IMG/VR virus record: IMGVR_UViG_3300034012_000174
Location: 1-60,510 of that record
Length of the DNA: 60,510 nucleotides
Strand: one strand, 5' to 3'
Source of the DNA: a virus
Shown: piece by piece, positions 32,803 to 41,738 of the stretch
Layout: each line of letters starts with the position of its first letter
Position numbering within the stretch: position 1 is the stretch's first letter
The notes under the pieces: generated by a model
What the model saw: only the letters and a program-made list of their open reading frames with translations
Told to the model about the DNA's origin: nothing
Databases searched by the model: none
Made by a program: the position numbers and the translations under genes

Positions 32803-35634
32803 CTAACCTTCTCCACCAGCATCGTTAGCACTCGGGGTTGCAAACTCATCCATGCTGATAAACTCAGTATTGGAGCAGTCAAAGATTAGCGAGTGCACCC
32901 CGGGCGATACAACCTTCATGCCTTTAGATAGTCGCTTGTTCATGGTGCCGAGGAAGATACCTTTCTTTTCCAACTGCGCCAGCGTGTCTTTGTAGTTCAC
33001 TTGGAATTTGACGCAATCATTCTTAAACGGCTTGGCGGCTAAAAACATCTTCTTAGTGTCTGGCTCATAGCGTATGAGCAACTCACCGCGAGGCTCCAGT
33101 GTCGGCAACATTGCCATGTTGGTGCGGCGATCAACCTCGTCGTTCACAACCAAGATGCTCTGCATGTGGCGGTTAATGTAGTCACCAACGACTGCCATCA
33201 CATCACTTGCTGGTGGCTTCACCTCCACACGTAAGCCTAAGATCATTTGGGTAGCCCACTTGTAGATGACTTTCATGTCCCAGTCGATCAGGCCAATGCT
33301 CTTGGCAATCAAACCACCAGTAATGTTTGCGGCAACTACGGCAGACCAGAAACGTTCACGCTGCGTAAGTTTAAGTTCCTTGTCAATCTTGGCTTGAATG
33401 CCAAGGACCGTGTTCTTTGCTTCTTCCAGATTGTCTACTAGCCACTTGGCATACAGGTCACCTGCGTATCCAAAGTTCTGTTTCAGTTGGTGATCGAACA
33501 TTTGCTTGGCTTCTGCCACGTCAATTGCTGGGCTGTAGTCGATCTTGTACTCAATCAGTCGCATCATCTCGCCGTCAGGGCTGCTTTTGAGTGAAGCCAT
33601 CTTCTCGTAGAACGAAGCGTTTGATGAGCACAAAGACATTGACTGCCACGAAGTGAGGTTTAGACGCAACTCGTTGGCGTTAGCCTTAACCCGATCACGT
33701 CCCCGTCCCTGCGACATGCTGTATGCCAATGTCGAAAAGTCTGCCGGAGTGGTGTTGGTCATCTCATCCACGGTGAATGGCAGGTTGTTCATCACACCAA
33801 GGCGCAACAGTTTTGCTTGTAGGGTGTCATCCCACATCGCACACAGTCTGCCGGGGTCTCCGTACACGCTGTTGCACATGTGCAAGATGGTGGTCTTACC
33901 TGTACCTGAGTTGGGATGAATAACGTTAATGATGGCTCCGTTCTGCCCCAAGAATTTAAGCAGGGGGGAACCAAAGGCTGTCAGCGTTGCAAACGCATGT
34001 GGTTCCAGACCGGGTCTACCATACAGGGCAAACACTTCTTTCCACTTGTCCAGTGTGCCCGTAGGTTGCATGTGTTGTGCTAGGTTGTGCGTAGTGCTCG
34101 ACGGCGGACTATGAAAGATGCCGTCTGGTGTAATTTCTCGGTCACCGATAATGAACTTGCTGTCCCTATCGGCCCATCCAAATTGTTGCCTCATGTGTTC
34201 TGCTCTCCGTTTATATTGAAGTTCTTTGATAGAGAGGAATAGGTACTCCATCAACAGATTAAAAGGTTTCGTGCTGCAAACTACGCCGTGACTAGAAAGC
34301 ACTTTGCGTAATTCGGTTTTGTCCGTGACTTGCACGTTCGACACAACAAACTCTTTAACCCCATCCCGAGGTAGGTGCAGTTTCATTACGATGACTTCAC
34401 CCAACACAGGGTCACGCATGCGCTTGACCACATACAGGTCGTGCTCATAGACCCGCAAGGGTTCTTCTTCGTCCCCCACCATCTTGTAAATACCACCATT
34501 CTTGCCACGAAAAAATGGGCTGGGGTACTTGGGGATGGTGTGAACTTCGGTGTCTTCGTCCTCCTCGTTCTCAACAACGACGGTGTTGTCTTCTTCCGTC
34601 GCCTCGGCAATCTCTTTCCCCAACACAATCGGAGATTTAATCTTGCCTTTGTGAGGGCATCCATCACACCCACCGGGGTTGCTGCGTTCAAACTCTGCGC
34701 AACTGTGCGGGCCAACTATGTGCACTACCTTTGCTTCAGTAGTTGCATAGTCATAATCTGGGTGGCCCTCGGACATCTTGTGGATGGCAACGTCACGGTC
34801 ACTGCAAAACTTTGCAATCGACAGCGCGTCAAACCATCGGGGTTCTGACAAAGTCTCGCGGTCTTCAAAAGCCGAAAGCAACTGTCTGCACCCGCCTTCC
34901 CCGCGCAACATAATCTTGCGGAAAGATGACGTGGTGTTCTGCATCATGGCTTTTGCCAATTCCGTCAACTCCCGTTTGGGGGCTGCGGGCTGTATCTCTT
35001 TGACTCCCAAAATCTTGCGGAAGTCATCGTAGTCAACAGGCTGGGCGTCGCTGATAATCTCTACCAGCGTAGGTGGATTGTCTTTAAAGTTGAATGTGCC
35101 GGGTATTCTCAGCACACGGGCAACTTCAAAAACTTTCCCGTCGATGTGGAAGTTGTGAAGAACACAAAGTTCGCGTAACCGCTCTGCGACTGGTTCCCAC
35201 TCCTCACGGGTAACTTCACGAGTCAGAGGCCAATATGCGTGGATGCCACGTCCGGAGTTGACTAGCAGTGGTCTTGGAAGCCCGATCTTCTTACAGAAGG
35301 TTTGTAGTTCTTGCAGTCCAGTTGCTTGGTCAATGTATCCATCGGGGCGTCCGGTCTTTTCGTTGATTGCGACTTTGGATTCTCCGCAGTCAATATCTAG
35401 CCAGAATGACTTCAGCCCTTTAACGTTTGGCTTTTTACGATTTTGGTCTGTCGCAAACTTGGCGACCCCAAAATAAACGTTTCGCTCTTGCGCCACAAAT
35501 TCTGCGGCGACTTGGTCTACTTCTTCGCGTGTTGCTACCAGTTTTTGCCTGACATCGTCTTCACCTTTTATGCCCAGCACTGCAAACCACCCATCGGGCG
35601 GTTGAACAATACTTAAAAGGTCTTTATCTATCAT
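32803..35634 (-). CDS. Primase-helicase (AEP primase plus DUF927/SF3-like ATPase)
   Basis: 943 residues. The N-terminal primase domain has SFWLDIDCG (DxD at 80/82) and VNSGRGIHAYW (catalytic His about 132), the archaeo-eukaryotic primase pattern. A CxxC cluster (GCDGCPHKG) lies near residue 320. The C-terminal ATPase domain has Walker A HPNSGTGKTT near 570 and Walker B LPFTVDEM, as in DUF927 helicase-like proteins. It would prime and unwind DNA at the fork with the family A polymerase encoded upstream on the same strand. A hairpin lies just before its start codon. Confidence 0.85.
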   Translation of the reverse strand: MIDKDLLSIVQPPDGWFAVLGIKGEDDVRQKLVATREEVDQVAAEFVAQERNVYFGVAKFATDQNRKKPNVKGLKSFWLDIDCGESKVAINEKTGRPDGYIDQATGLQELQTFCKKIGLPRPLLVNSGRGIHAYWPLTREVTREEWEPVAERLRELCVLHNFHIDGKVFEVARVLRIPGTFNFKDNPPTLVEIISDAQPVDYDDFRKILGVKEIQPAAPKRELTELAKAMMQNTTSSFRKIMLRGEGGCRQLLSAFEDRETLSEPRWFDALSIAKFCSDRDVAIHKMSEGHPDYDYATTEAKVVHIVGPHSCAEFERSNPGGCDGCPHKGKIKSPIVLGKEIAEATEEDNTVVVENEEDEDTEVHTIPKYPSPFFRGKNGGIYKMVGDEEEPLRVYEHDLYVVKRMRDPVLGEVIVMKLHLPRDGVKEFVVSNVQVTDKTELRKVLSSHGVVCSTKPFNLLMEYLFLSIKELQYKRRAEHMRQQFGWADRDSKFIIGDREITPDGIFHSPPSSTTHNLAQHMQPTGTLDKWKEVFALYGRPGLEPHAFATLTAFGSPLLKFLGQNGAIINVIHPNSGTGKTTILHMCNSVYGDPGRLCAMWDDTLQAKLLRLGVMNNLPFTVDEMTNTTPADFSTLAYSMSQGRGRDRVKANANELRLNLTSWQSMSLCSSNASFYEKMASLKSSPDGEMMRLIEYKIDYSPAIDVAEAKQMFDHQLKQNFGYAGDLYAKWLVDNLEEAKNTVLGIQAKIDKELKLTQRERFWSAVVAANITGGLIAKSIGLIDWDMKVIYKWATQMILGLRVEVKPPASDVMAVVGDYINRHMQSILVVNDEVDRRTNMAMLPTLEPRGELLIRYEPDTKKMFLAAKPFKNDCVKFQVNYKDTLAQLEKKGIFLGTMNKRLSKGMKVVSPGVHSLIFDCSNTEFISMDEFATPSANDAGGEG

Positions 35635-35638
35635 GTCG

Positions 35639-35659
35639 AAAAAGGGGGCACTACCCCCT
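35639..35659 (-). terminator. Terminator/attenuator before the primase-helicase gene
   Basis: Stem AGGGGG / CCCCCT with loop TAGTG (minus strand, 35659-35643) and five U residues, ending five bases before the primase start. It probably limits read-through from the HTH gene, or controls primase expression, since no clear ribosome site remains between the hairpin and the ATG. Confidence 0.65.
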
Positions 35660-35688
35660 AGACTCCGTGTCCAAGGCGTTAAAAAGAA

Positions 35689-35919
35689 TCAGGTGAAAGA
35701 TTTGAGCAAGGTTTCGACTGCACCTACTGACTGATTCAAAGGGGTATTAGCCCCAGTGAACCAGTTGTAGACCGTCTGTCGGCTAACCCCAAGTCGGGAT
35801 GCAACAAGCGAGACAGGGATATTGCGTTTGATGCAAATCCTGCCTAACTTGACACCCAGTAACTTAGAGTCAGCCTCCTTGTTCAGAGCAATCAGCCGTG
35901 CGCTGTAGCCGTAACTCAT
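35689..35919 (-). CDS. HTH transcriptional regulator (XRE/Cro-like)
   Basis: 76 residues. Residues about 28-58 (KRNIPVSLVASRLGVSRQTV then YNWFTGAN) form a helix-turn-helix of the Cro/C1 type. It lies between the ssDNA-binding protein and primase genes, followed by a terminator. A candidate regulator of the early genes and one of the candidates for binding the dispersed palindrome found upstream in the genome. Confidence 0.8.
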   Translation of the reverse strand: MSYGYSARLIALNKEADSKLLGVKLGRICIKRNIPVSLVASRLGVSRQTVYNWFTGANTPLNQSVGAVETLLKSFT

Positions 35920-35923
35920 CGAG

Positions 35924-36850
35924 TTACTCGTCTTCGCCCCACTGACTTACAACGTCAGCAAGACTTGCCTTAGCCTTGGGCGCAGGCTCGGCTTTTTTAA
36001 CTTGGCGCTTTACAGGCTCTTCGATTGCTTCGTCTTCGGGTTCATCCGAACGAACGACTGCCTTCTTCGGCTCGACATCGTCAACCTTTACCTTGGCTTT
36101 GTTTTCCACGGCAGGGGGCTGCTTCTTAACACCATCGGCTTGTGCCACGGTAATCATGGTGTACATCTTGGTCTCAGGCTTGGATTGCGCAGCCTTGACC
36201 AGTTCGTACTCTTCGTCGCTGATGTTGCGCAACGGGGTAAACAGCAGTTCCATAGAATCTGCGTTTAAGTCGTAACTGATGTTGGTCATCACATTGTCAG
36301 GAGACTCGCCATTGGCGATCAAGAACTTGACGTATGACTCGAACGGATGCACGTTACCGTGACCCTTGCCGAACAGAGATTTGGCAGGGACGTTGAACTG
36401 GTACACATCACCACTGGAATCACCCTCGACCATCACCGAGATGCGACGCTGATAGCGGCAGGCTTTACCACCGTTGTCGCCGGAACCCTTAATGTTCTGA
36501 GGGCAGTCAGCGCAGTTGTCGTGTTGCTTGTCACCAGCAGCGGCTTCAGGTTTGTCACCAAGATTAGACCAGCAGTTCGGCAGAGTGGGTTCGCCGTTGG
36601 GGTCATACTTCTCTTTGTAATAGATACGAGAGACCTTGGGCAGTGCACCCACGATGATGACGTTGATCTCGCCACGGATGGCGTTACCAATCTGCTCACC
36701 GTTGACGATGCGCTTGAACGTACCGTTGGTATTGGTCTGGATACGACGCGAGGTCGTAGACGATGCCAAAGATTTGGCGAGGTCGCTTAGTTGGCGGTTA
36801 CCCGAAACGGCGACGGCGTTTTGCTGTTTGAAGATGGCGAGATTGCCCAT
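35924..36850 (-). CDS. Probable single-stranded DNA-binding protein
   Basis: 308 residues. The N-terminal part includes TFKRIVNGEQIGNAIRGEIN, a Cys cluster (NCADCPQNIK, later ACRYQRR, with an earlier LPNCW) that may bind zinc, and beta-rich segments; the C-terminal 80 residues are charged and end in an acidic VSQWGEDE tail. This layout and its place between helicase, nuclease and primase genes fit a phage ssDNA-binding protein. No direct match to a named family is claimed. Confidence 0.65.
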   Translation of the reverse strand: MGNLAIFKQQNAVAVSGNRQLSDLAKSLASSTTSRRIQTNTNGTFKRIVNGEQIGNAIRGEINVIIVGALPKVSRIYYKEKYDPNGEPTLPNCWSNLGDKPEAAAGDKQHDNCADCPQNIKGSGDNGGKACRYQRRISVMVEGDSSGDVYQFNVPAKSLFGKGHGNVHPFESYVKFLIANGESPDNVMTNISYDLNADSMELLFTPLRNISDEEYELVKAAQSKPETKMYTMITVAQADGVKKQPPAVENKAKVKVDDVEPKKAVVRSDEPEDEAIEEPVKRQVKKAEPAPKAKASLADVVSQWGEDE

Positions 36851-36984
36851 TACTTTGCTCCTTTGAGAAATTGGTAAAAAGTTTGTGCGTACTGCACAAC
36901 CTGCTCAGGGGTTGCCCCCACTACTTGAATTGCGAGTTGTAGCGCAGTCACCCGCGCCTGCAACTCCAGTTGCTTCTCATCCAT
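36850..36984 (-). CDS. Small helical protein, unknown
   Basis: A 44-residue gene whose ATG has AAGGAGCGACT just upstream, and whose TAA overlaps the start of the ssDNA-binding gene. It begins MDEKQLELQARVTALQLAIQ and is mainly one or two helices. The conserved ribosome-site leader and tight packing support it. Function unknown. Confidence 0.7.
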   Translation of the reverse strand: MDEKQLELQARVTALQLAIQVVGATPEQVVQYAQTFYQFLKGAK

Positions 36985-36993
36985 AGTCGCTCC

Positions 36994-37401
36994 TTACTTG
37001 GCAGTTGGTTTACGGACTTGCACGGTGTACTTGCGCTCATTCTGAAGCCCAGCCGGAAACTTGTCTGGGTTGTCCTCCAAGAACTGTCGCATGTTGGAAT
37101 TGTGGATTCGTTGCTCCAATAGGAAAGGTGCATCGTTGTTCTTGATGAACTGATACATCGAATCCCAATCGCTCGTCCAGTACCGTGACGACACCCGGCG
37201 AGAGATTGTTCCTACTGGTGTTCTGATGCTGTCCATGTTCTGCTCGTTGCAGATTTCAAGCAACTTGTTGCCGACCACGTCGAACTGATCTTTCAGTTCT
37301 TGTAGTTCAGTTTTGTGCTGCTCTTCTTTTGCTTCGATGGCAGTACGAATCTTGAGATAGATGCTCACAAGTTCGTCAATGGTCAATTCTGTTTCTGTCA
37401 T
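36994..37401 (-). CDS. Conserved phage protein with coiled coil
   Basis: 135 residues from the ATG at 37401 (AAGGAGCGACCTC upstream). An N-terminal coiled coil (EAKEEQHKTELQELKDQFD) is followed by RTPVGTISRRVSSRYW and a C-terminal NERKYTVQVRKP. This arrangement is common beside recombination and replication genes in phages. A role in DNA metabolism is likely by context; the biochemical function is unknown. It has its own promoter at 37432-37459. Confidence 0.75.
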   Translation of the reverse strand: MTETELTIDELVSIYLKIRTAIEAKEEQHKTELQELKDQFDVVGNKLLEICNEQNMDSIRTPVGTISRRVSSRYWTSDWDSMYQFIKNNDAPFLLEQRIHNSNMRQFLEDNPDKFPAGLQNERKYTVQVRKPTAK

Positions 37402-37431
37402 GAGGTCGCTCCTTCTTGCTTTGGAAAGTTG

Positions 37432-37459
37432 AGTATAACACAACTTTTGACTTTGTCAA
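37432..37459 (-). promoter_or_regulatory. Sigma70-type promoter for the 36994 and downstream genes
   Basis: On the minus strand TTGACA (-35) and TATACT (-10) are separated by 16 bases. The -35 lies at the end of the SNF2 gene. The stretch TTTGACAAAGTC next to it is repeated at the promoter at 44889, so these may be a co-regulated pair. Confidence 0.75.
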
Positions 37460-39015
37460 ACGTCTTGTGAAATTTCTTGGCGATACAGGTCCACGATTTT
37501 TTCGTGGTTTGTTATGTTGTTCTGGAGCATGCTGTACAGCCTGCTCTCAACTTCGCTGCCTTTGATGTGCACGATGGTCATCGCGTTTTTCTGACCCGGA
37601 CGGTTGATTCGGGCGTTGGCTTGCAGGTAAGTCTCCACGCTTGTAACGGGGGCGTACCAAATAATTGTGTCTGCTGCGGTAAGCGTAAGGCCATGAGAGG
37701 CTGCTTGCGGCTGGATGATGAGCACGTGAGGGTCAGATTTTTCTTGGAAGTCTTTGACCAATTCACTGCGTTTGTTGACGCTGACTTGCCCGTTGATGAC
37801 ACCGCACGAAATGTTGTTCTTCTCCAGCACTTCACGGAGTAACTCGATGGTGTGCGTGAACGGTACAAAGACCAGCACTTTGTGGGAGGCTTCTTCGATG
37901 ACTTCAAGGATGACCTGTATCCGGTTGGATACATCAAACTCAATCACCTCGCGGTTGTCGGTATAGACCGCACCGCCTGAGATTTGCAGCAACTTGTTGA
38001 TGTTAGTCGCTGCGTTGACTGCTGTGACTTCTTCGCCAGCGGCGCTGATCGTCATCTGCTTCTTGAGCATCCGGTAGTACTTCAACTGCTGCGGCGTCAA
38101 GGGGGCTTCGCGTTCAACGAATGTCACCTCGGGCAGGTCAAGACACTGATCTTTCTCAAATCGAATGGCGGGTTGCAAAACTTTATGCACCACACCTTGT
38201 GCTTGAGGCTTAGGTAGCCACCGGAACTGCGACACTTTGTACATCACTTGGTCACGGAACTGACCAAAGTATTTTGGAGAACCTTCAGGGTTGACCAGTT
38301 TTGCCAGCCCGTATGCGTCTAGCGGAGACTGCGCAGCCGGAGTGCCTGTCAGCATCCAAAGCCAGTCAGCCTTGGCGGCAACTTCTTTGAGTACTTTCCA
38401 GCGGTTGGTCTGCGGGTTCTTGTATGCGTTGGCTTCATCGACCACGATCAAATCAAAGCCACCGTTGAGGATTTCTTGCTTAACGACAGCCAGTCCGTCA
38501 AAGTTAATGATGACAAAGTCCGAACCTGCGTTGATGACTTTGGCTCTGGTCTTGGCATCCCCGTGAGCAACAGAGCAGGAGCGGTGCATGGCGAACTTGA
38601 ACAAGTCTTGCTGCCATGCGGATTTCATAATAGACAGAGGGCACAAAACAAGCACACGCTTTACGCGCCCAATCTTCATCAGGTAGTCAGCCGCCCAAAT
38701 GACGGACGCTGTCTTACCCGTACCCTGTTCGTTGAAGCAGAAGGCTTTGGGGTAGAGGGTCAGAAAAGATGCGGTCTCTTTCTGATGAGCAAACGGAGTT
38801 AGTCTGCCAGTCCACTTGTAGTCGCGCAGGATGGGCGACGGGGCATCTTTGATACCCAACCGTGCGAGGGCTTGTGCCTCTTTCAATCCCCAGTTGACAG
38901 CAACTTCGTAGACACCGTCCTCTTGGGAGAGGACTGCGCTCTTTTTGATCTGTTCAGTGATGGGGTGTGGCTGCTTAGTCTGGAGCAGCAGGACTTTGTT
39001 ATCTACGATTTGCAC
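37456..39015 (-). CDS. SNF2-family DEAD/DEAH-like helicase
   Basis: 519 residues. Q-motif region GRLTPFAHQKETASFL, Walker A NEQGTGKT (95-102), DEAx motif IVVDEAN, TGTPA motif III, and in the C-terminal lobe YAPVTSVETYLQANARINRP with GQ: all the motifs of a Swi2/Snf2-type superfamily 2 ATPase. Such phage helicases act in recombination-dependent replication and repair. It overlaps the HNH-like gene upstream. Confidence 0.85.
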   Translation of the reverse strand: MQIVDNKVLLLQTKQPHPITEQIKKSAVLSQEDGVYEVAVNWGLKEAQALARLGIKDAPSPILRDYKWTGRLTPFAHQKETASFLTLYPKAFCFNEQGTGKTASVIWAADYLMKIGRVKRVLVLCPLSIMKSAWQQDLFKFAMHRSCSVAHGDAKTRAKVINAGSDFVIINFDGLAVVKQEILNGGFDLIVVDEANAYKNPQTNRWKVLKEVAAKADWLWMLTGTPAAQSPLDAYGLAKLVNPEGSPKYFGQFRDQVMYKVSQFRWLPKPQAQGVVHKVLQPAIRFEKDQCLDLPEVTFVEREAPLTPQQLKYYRMLKKQMTISAAGEEVTAVNAATNINKLLQISGGAVYTDNREVIEFDVSNRIQVILEVIEEASHKVLVFVPFTHTIELLREVLEKNNISCGVINGQVSVNKRSELVKDFQEKSDPHVLIIQPQAASHGLTLTAADTIIWYAPVTSVETYLQANARINRPGQKNAMTIVHIKGSEVESRLYSMLQNNITNHEKIVDLYRQEISQDV

Positions 39016-39304
39016 TCTTTCGCTCTCTTGGACTTAGTTCGGAAACGAGTTTGTTCTTTGCATCACGATCAAAAGAACGGTTTTTCGCTGCCGAAATGAC
39101 TTGTAGTTTGCCTTTGTTGCTACCACCCTTGGACAAAGCCGTGGTGTGGTGCACATCTTTGCCGTCGCCTTTAGTCGCTTTGCCGTCTTGCACTGCCTTA
39201 CGGCGGGCGGCATTGCGCTTGGCGCGGTTCTTCTTTTGTTCTTCAGTGCCTTGGTACTGTTCGTACTCTTTTTTATAGGGTCTGGGTTTGTTGACGTATG
39301 GCAT
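38999..39304 (-). CDS. HNH-like endonuclease family protein
   Basis: 101 residues, strongly basic. The motif KDVHHTTALSKGGSNKGKLQ with VISAAKNRSFDR resembles the His-His-Asn core of HNH nucleases, although the zinc-binding pairs are missing. Similar small proteins occur in the replication genes of many phages. Its 3' end overlaps the helicase start. Confidence 0.65.
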   Translation of the reverse strand: MPYVNKPRPYKKEYEQYQGTEEQKKNRAKRNAARRKAVQDGKATKGDGKDVHHTTALSKGGSNKGKLQVISAAKNRSFDRDAKNKLVSELSPRERKSANRR

Positions 39305-39312
39305 GTTGGCTC

Positions 39313-39981
39313 CTATCGTTTCCGATTATGCTCACATGATACGACGGGGCAGAACTTACATAAAGGCCCAGTATTCGTATTCCACACTCCTGTTTCTTGA
39401 GCAGTAGCAAGCCTATCTAGGTCCGGCTCAAATGTCGCAAAATAGGAGTCCCGCATCTCGGCAAAATGTTCCTTGTGGATAAACTCATTGCTGACCACGA
39501 AAGCCAAGGCAGACTTGATCTTCTTGACCTGTGGAAAGTGCGTGAACAAGGCAGCGGCTAGGATGTCCAACTGCTTGAGGTCTGCGTATTTGGCGTTCTT
39601 GCTGGTTTTGTAATCCAAGGAAAACGCCAGTTCGTCCTGTACCACAATCACGTCACCGATGCCACGCCACCAGACATCCTTGTCAAAGAAGCCACAAGGC
39701 TCGTAGCCAGTGTCGGTCTTTCTGACACCCAGTTTGAGTTCGCAGTGCTTCTCGCCGGGGATGTTCTTGATGGCATCCACCGTCTCTTGAATGTAACCAA
39801 ACTTGGGTGGGATGGGCTTGCCTTCTTTGATGTAGTCCTCAGCCGCTTTGTGTAACTCTTGTCCATACAACGTGGCCTCACTGCCTTCGTCTTTGACATC
39901 TTTGACTACCTTCAGGTGGTAGTACTTCTTTGGGCACTGCTCAAATGTCTTGAGCGAGGAGTAAGACCATGTGATGTTCAT
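39313..39981 (-). CDS. PD-(D/E)XK nuclease, RecB/Cas4-like with Cys cluster
   Basis: 222 residues. Core motifs GIGD (D110) and LDYKTSK (D123, K125), plus H44, form the RecB-type nuclease site. One cysteine near the N terminus (C16 in FEQCPKKYY) and three near the C terminus (C208, C211, C216) suggest an Fe-S cluster, as in Cas4 and AddB. Likely an exonuclease for end processing or host DNA degradation. Confidence 0.85.
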   Translation of the reverse strand: MNITWSYSSLKTFEQCPKKYYHLKVVKDVKDEGSEATLYGQELHKAAEDYIKEGKPIPPKFGYIQETVDAIKNIPGEKHCELKLGVRKTDTGYEPCGFFDKDVWWRGIGDVIVVQDELAFSLDYKTSKNAKYADLKQLDILAAALFTHFPQVKKIKSALAFVVSNEFIHKEHFAEMRDSYFATFEPDLDRLATAQETGVWNTNTGPLCKFCPVVSCEHNRKR

Positions 39982-40250
39982 TCGGAAACCCGTTCGTATG
40001 TGGCATAAAAAATGTCTGGCTTACAAGGATACACCTCACCTTGGATACCGCGAATAATCCAATCCCCGATGGTGGCTTCCATAACCCCCTCAAGCGTCTG
40101 GATGTGCATCGTGCAGTGTCCATCCGGCATGCGTGTCACCGCCACCTGACGAGAACCCTGTGACGCCAGCGCCATAACTTTCTCTATGGCTTCGTCGTTA
40201 GGGAGAAACTGCTCGGCTTCGATGACGACGGGTTTCTTTTTAAACTTCAT
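39978..40250 (-). CDS. Small PGDYG-type phage protein
   Basis: 90 residues. The pattern MKFKKKPVVIEAEQFL ... IQTLEGVMEATIGDWIIRGI then GEVYPCKPDIFYATYE is a well-known small phage family of unknown function. It starts a few bases inside the neighbouring genes on both sides, so translation is probably coupled. Confidence 0.8.
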   Translation of the reverse strand: MKFKKKPVVIEAEQFLPNDEAIEKVMALASQGSRQVAVTRMPDGHCTMHIQTLEGVMEATIGDWIIRGIQGEVYPCKPDIFYATYERVSE

Positions 40251-40425
40251 TTTTTAACTCCTTTACTTGCTTTCGCAACTCTAATAGTTCCTCCAGCATT
40301 CTCTCCATGTCGTCGTTTTCTCCACATGCCCTGACTGCTTCTTTCCATACGAACCGAGCGTTGCTTTCCCCAACCACCCTACGTTCGGGTGGCGTCAAAG
40401 TTGCCCACCATTCGTCAAAGTTCAT
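40240..40425 (-). CDS. Small acidic helical protein, unknown
   Basis: 61 residues. It begins MNFDEWWATLTPPERRVVGE and ends with a coiled-coil helix (MERMLEELLELRKQVKELKN). It overlaps both neighbours by a few bases. No family recognised. Confidence 0.65.
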   Translation of the reverse strand: MNFDEWWATLTPPERRVVGESNARFVWKEAVRACGENDDMERMLEELLELRKQVKELKNEV

Positions 40426-40613
40426 GGCTTTACCCTATAAAATTTCTGACTACCGACACGCACCACTTCAACAATACTTGTTCGCTCTAGGTCTCGCAGA
40501 ATACGAGCAACGTGGCTTTGGCTGAACATGAGTCGTTTAGCAAGTGTTGCCGCCAGTACAGGCGTTTTATGCTCGACCAAGTACCTCCAAATTTTTTCTT
40601 CAGCGTTTTCCAC
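40422..40613 (-). CDS. Winged-helix DNA-binding protein
   Basis: 63 residues from a GTG at 40613 after AAAAGGAGCAAT; an ATG at 40631 would extend it by six residues. Residues form helix-turn-helix plus wing: IWRYLVEHKTPVLAATLAKR, LMFSQSHVARILRDLERTSI, then VEVVRVGSQKFYRV. Likely a small transcriptional regulator. Confidence 0.7.
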   Translation of the reverse strand: MENAEEKIWRYLVEHKTPVLAATLAKRLMFSQSHVARILRDLERTSIVEVVRVGSQKFYRVKP

Positions 40614-40758
40614 ATTGCTCCTTTTCTGCATTCACATACCCAGCCATGTAACCAGCGTTGTAACCAGTCATGTAGGCTTCACGCCCTTGGTAGTACCCCA
40701 AGAACAAAATGCCTATGCCGATAGACGCAACCAACAAGACAGCAAAGACCCACTTCAT
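40600..40758 (-). CDS. Small single-span membrane protein
   Basis: A 52-residue gene overlapping both neighbours. Residues 3-21 (WVFAVLLVASIGIGILFLG) are a membrane segment, followed by Tyr/Gly-rich repeats (GYYQGREAYMTGYNAGYMAG). It may be exposed outside the inner membrane. Function unknown. Confidence 0.7.
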   Translation of the reverse strand: MKWVFAVLLVASIGIGILFLGYYQGREAYMTGYNAGYMAGYVNAEKEQCGKR

Positions 40759-41231
40759 GTCAGCCCTCGCATAGAACTGCCCATCAGTTCTTCATACGAA
40801 AACTTCTTTTTAAGTGCGTCACGGATGTCTACCATCGCCTCTGAGTAGCCAAAACAGCCATTGTCAAAGATAAAAGCATATTTGGGAATTAGGGTACGCC
40901 CGATGACGAACGCACGACCTTTGTCCGTTAGACGCCATCTTCCGGATGCTTTCTTATCCTCATCTTTCTCATCCTTGGCAGCAGGTTCGACCAGACCCCA
41001 CCATTTGGCAGTAGACATAGGTTTGGAGCGCAGTATCCAATCAGGAGCACGACCAAGGTCAATCCAGTGGTTCTGAGGAAAGTTGGTGTACATCCAGATC
41101 AGACCCTTGGCCTGAGTGCTGGTAATTTGGTAGGGGTTGATCTTCCCCCACCGACCACAGCAGGGGCAGTCCATCCCTTCGCCCCTGATGGCTCCCCCGA
41201 AACGTTCTTTGGCTTCGGTGAGTGTGGTCAT
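40755..41231 (-). CDS. Conserved phage protein with CPCC motif
   Basis: 158 residues. CPCCGRWG at about 22-29 may bind zinc. The middle is charged (KDEKDEDKKASGRWRLTDKG) and the C-terminal part has AFIFDNGCFGYSEAMVDI. Found in phage early regions by my recollection, without assigned function. Its ATG lies in the DUF3310 gene's end. Confidence 0.7.
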   Translation of the reverse strand: MTTLTEAKERFGGAIRGEGMDCPCCGRWGKINPYQITSTQAKGLIWMYTNFPQNHWIDLGRAPDWILRSKPMSTAKWWGLVEPAAKDEKDEDKKASGRWRLTDKGRAFVIGRTLIPKYAFIFDNGCFGYSEAMVDIRDALKKKFSYEELMGSSMRGLT

Positions 41232-41728
41232 TCGTTCCCCCCAAGAACTTCGAGTAACTTATCGAGGTAGTGACGGGCTTTCTTCAGGTCTTCAACACCA
41301 CCCTTCTTGTCAGCACGGGCAAGATACTTGATGGCGTTACCACGCAAGAAACCAGCGAATGCTTCCGTGGACATCCAAGCCTCCATCGCCTTCCACGGTT
41401 GCACACCCATGTTGACGTAGTGGTCGCCACCATACTGTTGGGCGTTGGCTTGGTTGCTTGCTTGAAAGCGTTGTTTACGCCCAAGGGATGCTTGGTAGAC
41501 GAGGTTGGCAGCGTTTTGATCGAGGACTGCAACTTCGTCAATAGCCACAGGCTTGTTGCTCGTCATGATGGCAGCAGTTTTCCAATCACTACCAGCCAAT
41601 GCCTGCTTGCGTATGGCGTAGATGGTGGGCATCGCCACCTTGAACTTAGCGGCGGCGTCTTTTGGTTTGGCGTTTGGATTCGTTCGGAAGAACGCAATCA
41701 TCTTGGACTTCTTGGTTTGGGCTTTCAT
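41228..41728 (-). CDS. DUF3310 (SaV-like) protein with N-terminal HTH-like part
   Basis: 166 residues from the ATG at 41728. The C-terminal 75 residues show QYGGDHYVNMGVQPWKAM then GFLRGNAIKYLARADKKGG and LKKARHYLDKLLEV, the signature of DUF3310, a nucleotide-kinase-like phage family. The first 60 (AKPKDAAAKFKVAMPTIYAI) look like a DNA-binding helix-turn-helix. Combined, it may be a regulator or nucleotide-metabolism protein. Confidence 0.8.
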   Translation of the reverse strand: MKAQTKKSKMIAFFRTNPNAKPKDAAAKFKVAMPTIYAIRKQALAGSDWKTAAIMTSNKPVAIDEVAVLDQNAANLVYQASLGRKQRFQASNQANAQQYGGDHYVNMGVQPWKAMEAWMSTEAFAGFLRGNAIKYLARADKKGGVEDLKKARHYLDKLLEVLGGNE

Positions 41729-41738
41729 TTGTTCACTC

